Below the pieces are notes generated by a model. That model had not been told where the DNA came from. It worked only from the letters and a program-made list of their open reading frames with translations, and made no database searches. A stretch of 30,714 nt of DNA from Acidobacteriota bacterium (GTDB taxonomy: Bacteria; Acidobacteriota; Terriglobia; Terriglobales; Acidobacteriaceae), in NCBI GenBank assembly GCA_021799405.1, contig JAJZAL010000031.1, forward strand, positions 1 through 30,714. The letters are read 5' to 3'. Of this stretch, positions 7,834-16,135 are shown in pieces (within the stretch, counting starts at the first letter, position 1; each line of letters begins with the position of its first letter). The translations under genes and the position numbers were made by a program.

Positions 7834-9396
7834 TCAGTGTTTGGCGTACATCGCCATCACATCCTTGCGCAGTTCAGTTCGGCTCGACTCACGGGTATAG
7901 AACATGTGCCCGCCGGGATACTCATGCACCGCCACGCGCGTTGGATCGCCCATCACCGGCATTTGATTCACCGTCAGGAGGGATCCCATGAACGGGCACG
8001 AGAGATCGTTCCAGCCGTGCGCAATGATCACGCGAAGCTTGGGATCGGCGGCCACCGACTGCCGCAGTTGCGTTACTGATCCGGCGCGCAGATCGCTGCC
8101 GCCCACCCACAGCCGGTTCACCTCGTAGGAGAGCGCGTTATAGCGCGCGTCCACTTTCCAACCCACGGTGCGGGTAACAAAATCCACCATCGCCGTCGTC
8201 AAGGGAGCAATCATGCTGGCCAGCAGAGGATCGTTGGCTCGCTGATCGGGCGAGTAAGGAAATGGATCGAACATGGTCACGTTGGAGTCGTACACCGAGC
8301 CCAATTTGCCCTGCTCGCGGTAGACCTCGCGCAGATACGCGCGGGTTTCGAGGCGCCCTCCGGAAAACTTCACAAACTGCGGGTCGAGCCCCGTCATCTC
8401 CGTCACGCGCGCGATCATTTTCTGCGTGGCCGCCGGATCGGAGCGGCCTTGGATCAGGGTGGTTGCGTACTCGCCCTCGGTATAGGCGATCACATCCGCC
8501 ATCGCCGCGGGCGTCAGCTTCTTCTCGCGTTCCAGATTGGCAGCGGTAATCGAGGGCAGCGTCAGCATCCACGGCAGCGGCGAAAGATCGCCGTTATTTT
8601 CAATCGTCGGATTCAGGTAAGGCGAAACCAGCACGACGCCGTTCATCGCCACGCCGAGTTGCGATTGCAGATAATAGGTGATGCGCGGGCCGCGGAAGCC
8701 TCCGTAACTCTCGCCCACAAAGTATTTGCGCGATTCCATCCGGTCGTTCGTCACCAGCCAGTCATAAATCACGTGCGAGAGATAGTGGATGTCCGGATCG
8801 GTGCTGTAGAAGAGCTTCTTCGTCTCATCCTCGGAGACGAGCGAGCGGCTGAATCCCGTGCCGATCGGATCAATGAACACCAGATCGGTAAAGTCGAGCC
8901 ATGTGCCTGGATTGTCAGTGAGCACGGCCGGATCAGAAGGGCTGTCGCCTTCGTTGCCCACCTTCAAATGCTTGGGCCCGATGGCGGCGAGGTTCAGAAA
9001 TGCACTCGATGCGCCCGGCCCGCCGTTGATCGCGAAGGTGACCGCGCGGTCCTTCCCCGGCATTGTGTAGGAAGTAACCACCACTTTCCCGGCCACTTTG
9101 CCGTTCTGATCGCGCACGGGAAGCGCGCCAACGGTGACGGTATAGTGCAGCGTCCTGCCGTCCAGCGTCATCGTCTGCTCGGTGTGCGCAGGGGGCGGTA
9201 ACGGTGGAAACTCATTCTTAGCCGTGGTAGTGGGTTTCTCAGCGCCGGGTTTTTCGCTGCCGGCTGCCTTGCCGGTCTGCCCGCCGGACTTGTCTGCCTG
9301 TGTGACTCCGCTCACCGGAACCAGAAGAAGGCAAAGTACGACGCAGGCCAATGCCGTCCGGCGCCCATGAAGAATGCGCGAATGTAAGAAATGCAT
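7834..9396 (-). CDS. secreted serine carboxypeptidase, peptidase family S10
   Basis: This 520-aa protein has an N-terminal signal segment (ALACVVLCLLLVPVSG), then a Lys/Gly/Thr-rich linker. The alpha/beta-hydrolase catalytic region carries the S10 oxyanion motif NGGPGASS, the nucleophile S230 in GESYGGFRG, the probable Asp in HGWNDLSCPF, and the C-terminal His in GGHMFYT. By family knowledge it removes C-terminal residues from peptides at acidic pH, which suits secretion by an acidophilic soil bacterium. The ATG at 9396 is chosen; an in-frame TTG at 9408 is also possible, and neither has a good Shine-Dalgarno site. It is divergent from the exported cyclophilin gene across about 80 bases. It shows no sign of truncation. 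Confidence 0.92.
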   Translation of the reverse strand: MHFLHSRILHGRRTALACVVLCLLLVPVSGVTQADKSGGQTGKAAGSEKPGAEKPTTTAKNEFPPLPPPAHTEQTMTLDGRTLHYTVTVGALPVRDQNGKVAGKVVVTSYTMPGKDRAVTFAINGGPGASSAFLNLAAIGPKHLKVGNEGDSPSDPAVLTDNPGTWLDFTDLVFIDPIGTGFSRSLVSEDETKKLFYSTDPDIHYLSHVIYDWLVTNDRMESRKYFVGESYGGFRGPRITYYLQSQLGVAMNGVVLVSPYLNPTIENNGDLSPLPWMLTLPSITAANLEREKKLTPAAMADVIAYTEGEYATTLIQGRSDPAATQKMIARVTEMTGLDPQFVKFSGGRLETRAYLREVYREQGKLGSVYDSNVTMFDPFPYSPDQRANDPLLASMIAPLTTAMVDFVTRTVGWKVDARYNALSYEVNRLWVGGSDLRAGSVTQLRQSVAADPKLRVIIAHGWNDLSCPFMGSLLTVNQMPVMGDPTRVAVHEYPGGHMFYTRESSRTELRKDVMAMYAKH

Positions 9397-9475
9397 ACCA
9401 GATAACAATACGATACGGAGGCGGCCTGCCGCAGTGGCAGCGGCGCCCGCGCATCATTTACCCTCATATCTGGAT

Positions 9476-10231
9476 ATGAAATTCAAGTTTGCGCTTCTTG
9501 TTCCGGCCCTTGCAGCGGCCTGCGCCCTCTTTGCGCAGCAGTCCACTCCGCCGCCCCCTTCGCAACCCGCGACGCAGCCCTCGTCCACTGACGATTTGCC
9601 TGACGCACCCACGGCCACGCCCGCGGCCATGGTGATTCCCAGCGGCCCGTTCGTTGTCATGGACACCTCCATGGGCCGCATCACCTGCCAGTTCTTCCAG
9701 AAGCAGGCGCCCGTCGCCGTCGCCAACTTCATCGGCCTGGCCGAGGGCACGAAGGACTGGACCAATCCCGCCACCAAGCAGGTCGAACACAACAAGCCGC
9801 TCTACAACGGGACCATCTTCCACCGCGTCATTCCTGGATTCATGATTCAAGGCGGGGACCCGGTGGGCACGGGCATGGGCGATCCCGGCTACACGTTCAA
9901 CGACGAGTTCGATCCGAACCTCAACTTCGATGTACCCGGCCGGCTGGCCATGGCCAACTCCGGACCCAACACCAACGGCAGCCAATTCTTCATCACCGAG
10001 CAGGCCTACCCCACCCTGAATCAGCAATACACCATCTTCGGCCAGTGTGACGGGCCGAGCGTGAATGTAGTCAAAACCATTGCCCTCGTGCCGCGCGACG
10101 ACAATGACAAGCCGCTCACCCCGGTCTTGCTCAAGAAGGTGACCATCGTGCCTGAAGGCCAGCCGCCGCCGCCTCTGCCCGGCGACGAGCAACCCGTCTT
10201 TCAGCCCGCGCCCGCCGCGCCTCAACAGTAA
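9476..10231 (+). CDS. exported cyclophilin-type peptidyl-prolyl isomerase
   Basis: This 251-aa protein should catalyse cis-trans isomerisation of X-Pro bonds in exported proteins. It has a signal peptide (MKFKFALLVPALAAACALFA), a Pro/Thr-rich linker (about 21-55), a cyclophilin domain (about 57-225) and a Pro-rich tail. The active-site Arg and Gln are in IFHRVIPGFMIQGGDP, and the core NTNGSQFFIT is intact. The site where human CypA has Trp121 (WLDGKH) reads TLNQQY here, so the cyclosporin-contact Trp and nearby His are missing. The start at 9476 is chosen because the signal peptide begins there, although no clear Shine-Dalgarno site is seen. It is followed after 25 bases by a second cyclophilin gene and is probably cotranscribed with it. 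Confidence 0.92.
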   Translation: MKFKFALLVPALAAACALFAQQSTPPPPSQPATQPSSTDDLPDAPTATPAAMVIPSGPFVVMDTSMGRITCQFFQKQAPVAVANFIGLAEGTKDWTNPATKQVEHNKPLYNGTIFHRVIPGFMIQGGDPVGTGMGDPGYTFNDEFDPNLNFDVPGRLAMANSGPNTNGSQFFITEQAYPTLNQQYTIFGQCDGPSVNVVKTIALVPRDDNDKPLTPVLLKKVTIVPEGQPPPPLPGDEQPVFQPAPAAPQQ

Positions 10232-10256
10232 CCATCACTCTCACCCAGGAGTTTCC

Positions 10257-10784
10257 ATGGCACTAGCTGCAGGAACCTACGCCGTCTTCAACACCAGCGA
10301 AGGCAAGATCACGGTCCGCCTCTTCGAGGCTGACGCGCCCATCACCGTCAAGAACTTTATCGAACTGGCCGAGGGCTCGCGCGAGTGGACCCACCCCGTC
10401 ACCCGGAAGACGTCTTCCGACAAGCTCTATGACGGCACCATCTTCCACCGCGTCATACCCGACTTCATGATCCAGGGCGGCGATCCGGCCGGCAGTGGCA
10501 TGGGTGGACCCGGCTATCGTTTTCAGGACGAGACCAAAGGCTCACCGCATCGCTTCGACAAGGCCGGCAAGCTGGCGATGGCCAATGCCGGACCCAACAC
10601 CAACGGCAGCCAGTTCTTCATCACCGTCGCGCCCACGCCCTGGCTCACCGGCAACCATACGATTTTCGGTGAAGTGGTTGAAGGGCAGGATATCGTGGTG
10701 AAGATCTCGCTTGTCCCGCGCAGCGCGCAGGACAAGCCACATAAGCCCGTTGTGCTGGAGTCCGTGGTCATCGAGCGCGTCTAA
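10257..10784 (+). CDS. cytoplasmic cyclophilin-type peptidyl-prolyl isomerase
   Basis: This 175-aa protein consists of a single cyclophilin domain without signal peptide or tail, so it is predicted to act in the cytoplasm. It keeps IFHRVIPDFMIQGGDP, NTNGSQFFIT and PWLTGNHTIFGEV, including the Trp lost in the exported neighbour. It shares with that neighbour the same insertion before the catalytic Arg (a ...W..PVT/PAT.. segment followed by LYDGTIF/LYNGTIF), which points to a local duplication followed by divergence in location. AGGAG lies six bases ahead of the ATG at 10257. Structured DNA that may end the transcript follows within 90 bases. Confidence 0.94.
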   Translation: MALAAGTYAVFNTSEGKITVRLFEADAPITVKNFIELAEGSREWTHPVTRKTSSDKLYDGTIFHRVIPDFMIQGGDPAGSGMGGPGYRFQDETKGSPHRFDKAGKLAMANAGPNTNGSQFFITVAPTPWLTGNHTIFGEVVEGQDIVVKISLVPRSAQDKPHKPVVLESVVIERV

Positions 10785-10787
10785 CAC

Positions 10788-10829
10788 CCGCTCGCGCGAG
10801 CGGAGCCAATTCCCTGCCCGAAGGCTCCG
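10788..10829. terminator. overlapping palindromes after the cyclophilin genes
   Basis: A perfect 16-bp palindrome (CCGCTCGCGCGAGCGG, 10788-10803) overlaps a second 7-bp stem, CGGAGCC (10801-10807) with GGCTCCG (10823-10829). The two hairpins exclude each other. Lying directly after the stop at 10784, they may end the plus-strand transcript. No T run is present. Confidence 0.35.
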
Positions 10830-10871
10830 CCAGTGTAACCCGATGTACGTGCACATATTCGGTTGCGCTGG
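10830..10871. terminator. long imperfect hairpin between convergent genes
   Basis: CCAGTGTAACC (10830-10840) pairs with GGTTGCGCTGG (10861-10871) over 11 bp with two G-U pairs on the plus-strand RNA. An inner ATGT/ACAT pairing extends the structure. It lies in the 153-nt gap between the convergent cyclophilin and epimerase genes and could protect 3' ends or end either transcript. Confidence 0.4.
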
Positions 10872-10937
10872 CGGGGCTGAATTGCGTCTGGTTTGGCCGG
10901 GCGAATACTGTCCTGCGGGCCAGTCCCTCAAAATGGC

Positions 10938-11894
10938 TCAGGCGGATTCGCTGGCTGCTCCACTTTCCCTATACCACTCGACGGTGCGGCGCAGTCCCTC
11001 CCGGAAATCCACCTTCGGCTCGTAGCCCAGCAGTTCCTTCGCCCGGCCGATATCGGCCAGCGAGTCGTGGACATCGCCTGCGCGAGGCGGTCCGTAAGCG
11101 GGCTTCCCCTTATAGCCGGTCAGCTCGCAGAGGATCTTAAAGGTCTCGTTCAATGTAATCCGCGAACCTGTGGCTGCATTCATCATCTGTCCGGCCACCT
11201 TCGCCGCCGGGGCCGAGGCAGCAAGCAAATTGGCTTCAACGACGTTGTCGATGTAGGTAAAGTCGCGGCTCTGTTCGCCGTCTCCGTGGATCGTGGGCTG
11301 TTCTCCGGCCAGCAGCATGCGGCAAAAGATCGCCAATACGCCAGAGTAATGCGACGTCGGGTCCTGGTAAGGGCCGAAGACATTGAAGTAGCGCAGCACC
11401 ACCGTCTCCAGTCCGTACACGCGGGCAAAAACGCGCATGTAGTGCTCGCCGGCCAGCTTGGCCACTGCGTACGGGCTGATGGGGTTCGGGAGCATCTCTT
11501 CCTGCTTGGGAAGCGTGGGCGTATCTCCATAAGCGGAAGAAGAGCCCGCGTACACCACGCGGCGCACACCGGCGGCGCGCGCCGCCACCAGCAGATTCAG
11601 TGTCGCGTCCACGCAGTTGACGTTGGTCGCTACCGGATCGGCCACCGAGCGCGGTACCGAGGCCAGCGCCGCTTCGTGGAAGATAACCTCCACACCGTCG
11701 CACGCTTTAGCGCAAGCGGAAGGCTCAGCCAGGTCGCCCTCAATGAACTCCATCGCTTCCAGACCAGCCAGATTGGCACGCTTGCCGGTAATCAAGCTGT
11801 CAATCCCACGAACCGATTCTCCCCGCGCCAGAAGCTCCGCAGCGATGGAGCGCCCAATGAAACCCGCTGCCCCGGTAACAAGATATTTAGCCAA
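10938..11894 (-). CDS. NAD-dependent nucleotide-sugar 4-epimerase (extended SDR, WbpP/TviC-like)
   Basis: This 318-aa protein is an extended short-chain dehydrogenase that probably interconverts UDP-GlcNAc and UDP-GalNAc or the matching uronic acids. The Rossmann motif TGAAGFIG is at residues 6-13. FHEAALASVPRSVADP, the catalytic region YAGSSSAYGD with SPYAVAK, and LRYFNVFGPYQDP and GDGEQSRDFTYIDN all match the WbpP/TviC subgroup. The start is TTG at 11894: GAGAGG lies six bases upstream and the Rossmann strand then begins at residue 4. A longer reading up to 12095 would run through the start of the divergent dehydrogenase gene and is rejected. The divergent partner at 12019 encodes a UDP-HexNAc dehydrogenase, so the two probably supply one sugar pathway. 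Confidence 0.9.
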   Translation of the reverse strand: MAKYLVTGAAGFIGRSIAAELLARGESVRGIDSLITGKRANLAGLEAMEFIEGDLAEPSACAKACDGVEVIFHEAALASVPRSVADPVATNVNCVDATLNLLVAARAAGVRRVVYAGSSSAYGDTPTLPKQEEMLPNPISPYAVAKLAGEHYMRVFARVYGLETVVLRYFNVFGPYQDPTSHYSGVLAIFCRMLLAGEQPTIHGDGEQSRDFTYIDNVVEANLLAASAPAAKVAGQMMNAATGSRITLNETFKILCELTGYKGKPAYGPPRAGDVHDSLADIGRAKELLGYEPKVDFREGLRRTVEWYRESGAASESA

Positions 11895-12018
11895 AATTGC
11901 CCTCTCAAAAGGCCGGATTCTGCGGGCGCATCCATAAGACCCGCACCGGCTTAGGATACTATTCCATCCCCGGGGCATGCAGAGAACCGATCTGGCATTT
12001 GCCTGTACAATGAACGAG

Positions 12019-13365
12019 ATGACAACCGCAACTGGCAGCAAACTGATTGAGCTAAAACGCAAAATGGAAACCCGCGAAGCCCGCATCGGAATCATTGGGA
12101 TGGGCTATGTGGGGTTGCCGCTGGTGCTGCTGTTCAGTGGCGAGCGCTTCCGCGTGACCGGATTTGATATTGCCAAAGATAAGGTGAAAACCCTGAACGA
12201 GGGCGGATCGTACATCGTGCGCATCCTCCCTGATGCGATTCAAAAGGCGCAGAAAACGGGCTTCCGCGCCACGGCGGACTATGCCGAGATCGAGCAAATG
12301 GATGCGGTGATCATCTGTGTGCCCACGCCGCTCGACGAACACCACGAGCCTGACCTGAGCTACGTCACGGAGACGGTCAAATCGATTGCACCCCATATCC
12401 ATGATGGCCAGCTGATCGTGCTGGAAAGCACCACCTATCCGGGCACGACCGAAGAGATCGTGGCTCCGCTGCTCGAAAGCGGCAACCCGCGCGGCCTGAA
12501 GATCGCGCGCGCCGGCGACGAGACCGGAGTGCATCTGGCCTTTTCGCCGGAACGTGAAGATCCCGGCAACGATACTGTGGCGCGCCACGACATTCCCAAA
12601 GTTGTGGGCGGCTGCGGCCACGTCTCCGCGGAGTTGGCCGCGGCCATGTACGGCACAATCTTCCGGCGCGTGGTGCGCGTCAGCAGCCCGGCCGTGGCCG
12701 AGATGACCAAGCTGCTCGAAAATATCTACCGCTGCGTCAATATCGCGCTGGTCAACGAACTCAAGCAGTTGTCCATGAAAATGGGCATTGACATTCACGA
12801 AGTCATCGAAGCCGCCAAGACAAAGCCCTTCGGCTTCCAGGCCTTCTATCCGGGTCCCGGCCTGGGCGGTCACTGCATTCCCATTGACCCGTTCTATCTC
12901 TCATGGAAAGCGCGCGAGTACGATTTCCGCACCCGTTTTATCGAATTGGCCGGCGAAGTCAATACGGCCATGCCTTATTTCGTGATTGAGCAGATCGCCA
13001 AGGGCCTGAATACGCACGCGAAGCCGGTCAATGGAGCCAAGATTCTCGTCCTGGGGCTGGCTTATAAGCGCGACATCGATGACCTGCGCGAGTCGCCTTC
13101 GCTCACAATCATCGAATTGCTCCGGGACAAGGGCGCGATCGTTGCGTACAACGACCCATATTTTCCCACCGTGGGCCAGGGCCGCCACTACGCGCTCAAT
13201 ATGACCAACACGCCGCTCGAAAACCTGGGCCAGTATGATGCCGTCGTCATCGTCACAGACCACTCCAGCTACAACTACCGCGAAATCGTCGAGCAGTCGC
13301 AGCTCGTCGTGGACACGCGCAACGCAACCAAGGGTATTGACTCGCTGAAGATCGTGCGCTGCTGA
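12019..13365 (+). CDS. UDP-N-acetylhexosamine 6-dehydrogenase (WbpA/TviB/WecC family)
   Basis: This 448-aa protein should oxidise the C6 hydroxyl of UDP-GlcNAc (or UDP-ManNAc) to a uronic acid using two NAD+. The N-terminal NAD domain starts with REARIGIIGMGYVGLPL. Further motifs are CVPTPLDEHHEPDLS, LESTTYPGTTEE, SPEREDPGN, the central-domain EMTKLLENIYRCVNIALVNEL, and the catalytic cysteine C286 in GLGGHCIPIDPFYL. The C-terminal UDP-binding domain has VLGLAYKRDIDDLRESPS. Starts at 12010, 12019 and 12064 are all possible and none has a good Shine-Dalgarno site. 12019 fits the family N-terminus. A TACAAT box at 12006-12011 would, if it is the -10 element, make translation from 12019 nearly leaderless. 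The exact substrate cannot be fixed from sequence. Confidence 0.92.
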   Translation: MTTATGSKLIELKRKMETREARIGIIGMGYVGLPLVLLFSGERFRVTGFDIAKDKVKTLNEGGSYIVRILPDAIQKAQKTGFRATADYAEIEQMDAVIICVPTPLDEHHEPDLSYVTETVKSIAPHIHDGQLIVLESTTYPGTTEEIVAPLLESGNPRGLKIARAGDETGVHLAFSPEREDPGNDTVARHDIPKVVGGCGHVSAELAAAMYGTIFRRVVRVSSPAVAEMTKLLENIYRCVNIALVNELKQLSMKMGIDIHEVIEAAKTKPFGFQAFYPGPGLGGHCIPIDPFYLSWKAREYDFRTRFIELAGEVNTAMPYFVIEQIAKGLNTHAKPVNGAKILVLGLAYKRDIDDLRESPSLTIIELLRDKGAIVAYNDPYFPTVGQGRHYALNMTNTPLENLGQYDAVVIVTDHSSYNYREIVEQSQLVVDTRNATKGIDSLKIVRC

Positions 13366-13456
13366 ATCACTAACGCCGCCGTTTCGGGAAGGCGTCAGCG
13401 AGAGGCACGAAACAGAATCGCGTTTGAGTTCGTCGTTTCTTGTGGGGCGTTCGCTT

Positions 13457-15343
13457 ATGATCTCCCTTTATCCCACTCCGGCCGAGCCGCAGCACTTCTC
13501 CATTAGCGAAGAATTGCTCTTTGCCATCCTGGCCGTGCTCTCGATCTACGCCTTCTGGCGGCGCTTCAGCCCCATCCTCGACCGGATTCTCAAATCGAAA
13601 AAGGATCCTGACTTTCACCTCAAGCCTATCGGCAAGCGCATCCGTGACTTCCTTTGGGAGGTGCTCTGCCAGGCCAAAGTCATCCGCCAGCGCCCGCTGC
13701 CGGGCCTCGCGCATGCCTTCGTCTTCTGGGCCTTCTGTGCTTTTCTCCTGGTCTCGCTCAACCATTGCGCCACATTGTTCGGCGCGGGTTTTCTCAACCC
13801 CGCCGGCGATCTCGGACGCCTTTATTTCTACCTTGCTGCAATCTTCGCCCTGGCCTGCGCCATCGGCATCGCCGGCCTGTTTGCGCGCCGTTTTCTGGTG
13901 CGCCCGCGGTGGCTGGGCGAAAAGCTCTCCTGGGAGTCCGGCCTGATTGCCCTGCTCATCTTCATCCTGATGGTCACCTACCTGGCCGCGTTCTTCATTC
14001 CGGATACAAGCCCGGCGGCGCACGCTCTGTGGTGGACGCACACCCTCACGCTGCTGGCCTTTCTGCCTGTCATTCCCCATACCAAGCACCTGCATCTTGT
14101 TCTGAGCCCCGTCACCGTCTTTCTCTCGCGCGGCAGCTTCAGCCGAATTCCGCCCCTCGCAGGCGATGAAGATTTCGGCCTGGTCGCCGGCGGCGATCTT
14201 ACGCAGATCGTCAGTCTTCAGGCCTACTCCTGCGTGGAGTGCGGCCGCTGCACCGAGCACTGCCCTGCCAATAACACCGGCAAGCTGCTCAACCCGAAAG
14301 AGATTGTTCTTGGACTGCGCGGCTACCTGAACGAGTACGGCCCGGCATCGGAGCAGCCCCTGCTCGGCAAATACAACGCGCAGGAAGCCGTCTTCCAGTG
14401 CACCACCTGCGGAGCGTGCGAGTTCCAGTGCCCGGTGGGCATCGAACACGTGCCGATCCTCGTCGGACTGCGCCGCGGCGCGGTCAACACTGGCGCGTGG
14501 GAAGACGAACACGGCGGCAAGCTTTTTCTCGCTCTCGAACGCGGCAGCAACGCCCTGGGCCTGAGCACGGCCGAGCGCGACAGGTTCATCGAGAAGAATG
14601 CGCTGCCCATCTTCGACGGATCGCAGGAGTATTGCCTGTGGCTTGGCTGCATGGGCGCCTACGATCCCAAGGGACGCGAGATTGTTCTGGATCTGGTCCG
14701 CGTCTTGAATCACCTGGGGACCAGCTACGGCGTGCTGCGCAAGGAGAAATGTACGGGCGACCCGGTCCGCCGCCTCGGCAATGACCTGCTCTTCCAGCAA
14801 CTGGCCGAATCGAACCTCGACGCGCTGGCGCAGAACAAGGTCAAAAAGATGATTTCAATCTGTCCCCATTGTGTCCGCACAATCCAGGAGGATTGGAAGG
14901 AATACGGCCAGCCTCCAGCAATCGAGCACCACAGCGAGTTTCTCTCCCGCCATCTAAGCCAGCTACAGCCTGCCCAAAACAAGCAGAAAATCGTCTTCCA
15001 CGATCCCTGCTATTTAGGCCGCTACCGCAATGTCTACGACGAACCGCGCTCCGTGGCCGCGCTGGCTGGTCAGCTTGTCGAGGCTCCGCGCTCGCGCGAG
15101 CGCAGCTTCTGTTGTGGAGCCGGCGGCGGCCTCGCCTTTCTCGGCGAAGAGACCGGCGAGCGCGTGAGCCACAAGCGCGCCGCCGAACTGGCCGCCACAG
15201 GGGCCGAGGTGATCGCCGCAGGATGCCCCTTCTGCAATACCATGTTCCGTGATGCCCTGGCGGCCAGAGGCGATGGCGCGCCGCAGCTCGTGGACATTGC
15301 TCAATTGGCCGCTCGCGGACTGCCGCGCAGCGGCGCCAGCTAA
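13457..15343 (+). CDS. membrane FeS oxidoreductase, ETF:(mena)quinone oxidoreductase type
   Basis: This 628-aa protein probably passes electrons from reduced ETF to membrane quinone. About five hydrophobic helices in the first 215 residues form a NarI/DsrM-like membrane part with several histidines that could bind heme. Two [4Fe-4S] ferredoxin motifs follow: C259-C262-C265-C269 in CVECGRCTEHCP, and C315-C318-C321-C325 in CTTCGACEFQCP. The C-terminal half has CCG-domain cysteine motifs as in HdrB/GlpC: CLWLGCMG, ICPHC, HDPCYLGR, FCCGAGGG and GCPFC. The ATG at 13457 follows GGGG by nine bases; an in-frame TTG at 13424 is less likely. etfB starts 21 bases downstream. The fused membrane-plus-CCG layout beside etfBA matches the EMO family of ETF:menaquinone oxidoreductases. 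Confidence 0.88.
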   Translation: MISLYPTPAEPQHFSISEELLFAILAVLSIYAFWRRFSPILDRILKSKKDPDFHLKPIGKRIRDFLWEVLCQAKVIRQRPLPGLAHAFVFWAFCAFLLVSLNHCATLFGAGFLNPAGDLGRLYFYLAAIFALACAIGIAGLFARRFLVRPRWLGEKLSWESGLIALLIFILMVTYLAAFFIPDTSPAAHALWWTHTLTLLAFLPVIPHTKHLHLVLSPVTVFLSRGSFSRIPPLAGDEDFGLVAGGDLTQIVSLQAYSCVECGRCTEHCPANNTGKLLNPKEIVLGLRGYLNEYGPASEQPLLGKYNAQEAVFQCTTCGACEFQCPVGIEHVPILVGLRRGAVNTGAWEDEHGGKLFLALERGSNALGLSTAERDRFIEKNALPIFDGSQEYCLWLGCMGAYDPKGREIVLDLVRVLNHLGTSYGVLRKEKCTGDPVRRLGNDLLFQQLAESNLDALAQNKVKKMISICPHCVRTIQEDWKEYGQPPAIEHHSEFLSRHLSQLQPAQNKQKIVFHDPCYLGRYRNVYDEPRSVAALAGQLVEAPRSRERSFCCGAGGGLAFLGEETGERVSHKRAAELAATGAEVIAAGCPFCNTMFRDALAARGDGAPQLVDIAQLAARGLPRSGAS

Positions 15344-15364
15344 GATCAACCGGAGACCTCAAGC

Positions 15365-16135
15365 ATGAAGATTCTTGTCGCCATCAAGCAGGTTCCCGAG
15401 CGCGATGCGCCGGTGCGCATCGGCGCGTCCGGCAAATGGATTGAAGAGGCGGACCTGCAATTCGCGCTCAATGAACCGGACGCCTACGCGCTGGAAGAAG
15501 CGCTGCAGCTCAAGGACAAGCACGGCGGCGAAGTGGTCGCGGTGAGTGCCGGGCCGGAGCGCGTGGGCTCTACGCTTCGTGAAGCCCTGGCCAAAGGCGC
15601 CGACCGCGCCATCCACATCGTCTGTGACGACCTGGGCGAGCGCGACGCTCTCGGCGTGGCGCGTCTGCTGGCCGGCGCTATCAAGCCCGAAGATCCCGAC
15701 CTCGTGCTCACCGGCTTGCAGTCGGAAGACCTCGGCCATGGCCAGACCGGCGTTATCGTTGCCGAGCTCCTTGGGCTGCCGCATGCCACGTTGATCCTGC
15801 ACGTGGAAAAAACCGAAACCGGCATCAAAGTAAAGCGCGAAATGGAGGAGGGCTGGTTTCAGTTCATCGAAACGTCCACGCCCGCCGTGCTCACCATGCA
15901 ATCCGGCGGCAACAAGCTGCGCTACGCCACTCTGATGGGCATCAAGCGCGCCAAGACGAAAGAGATGCGCCAGATAGCTGCCGCGGAACTCGGCGCGGAC
16001 GCCACGCCAACCGCAGTGTTGGAAAGTATCGTGTTGCCGCAGAAGAAGAAATCCACGCAGATGCTGTCCGGTTCGCCTAAAGAAGCCGCGGCGGCGCTTG
16101 TCGAAAAACTCAAAGCGGAGGCGCGTGTCCTATGA
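15365..16135 (+). CDS. etfB: electron transfer flavoprotein beta subunit
   Basis: This 256-aa protein is the AMP-binding half of the ETF heterodimer, which takes electrons from acyl-CoA and related dehydrogenases. MKILVAIKQVPERDAPV, LNEPDAYALEEALQLKD, and the nucleotide-loop region TGLQSEDLGHGQTGVIVAELLGLPHATL are typical of the family. GGAG lies nine bases ahead of the ATG. The gene sits 21 bases after the membrane FeS gene, and its stop overlaps the etfA start (ATGA), so the three are almost certainly one operon. Whether this ETF is of the ordinary or the flavin-bifurcating class cannot be settled by eye; the partner gene favours the ordinary quinone-reducing route. Confidence 0.95.
   Translation: MKILVAIKQVPERDAPVRIGASGKWIEEADLQFALNEPDAYALEEALQLKDKHGGEVVAVSAGPERVGSTLREALAKGADRAIHIVCDDLGERDALGVARLLAGAIKPEDPDLVLTGLQSEDLGHGQTGVIVAELLGLPHATLILHVEKTETGIKVKREMEEGWFQFIETSTPAVLTMQSGGNKLRYATLMGIKRAKTKEMRQIAAAELGADATPTAVLESIVLPQKKKSTQMLSGSPKEAAAALVEKLKAEARVL

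Noticed and set aside
9465..9478. CATATC-TG-GATATG inverted repeat over the exported cyclophilin start codon
   Set aside because: It is a short AT-containing palindrome that could arise by chance and has no second copy.
10893..11954. 353-aa open frame antisense to the epimerase
   Set aside because: It is a shadow of the epimerase gene with no domain pattern.
11895..12095. N-terminal extension of the epimerase
   Set aside because: It would run into the divergent dehydrogenase gene, and the TTG at 11894 has GAGAGG at ideal distance just before the Rossmann motif.
13370..14800. 476-aa open frame antisense to the FeS oxidoreductase
   Set aside because: The plus strand shows two ferredoxin motifs and membrane helices; the antisense translation is Glu/Gln/Gly-biased.
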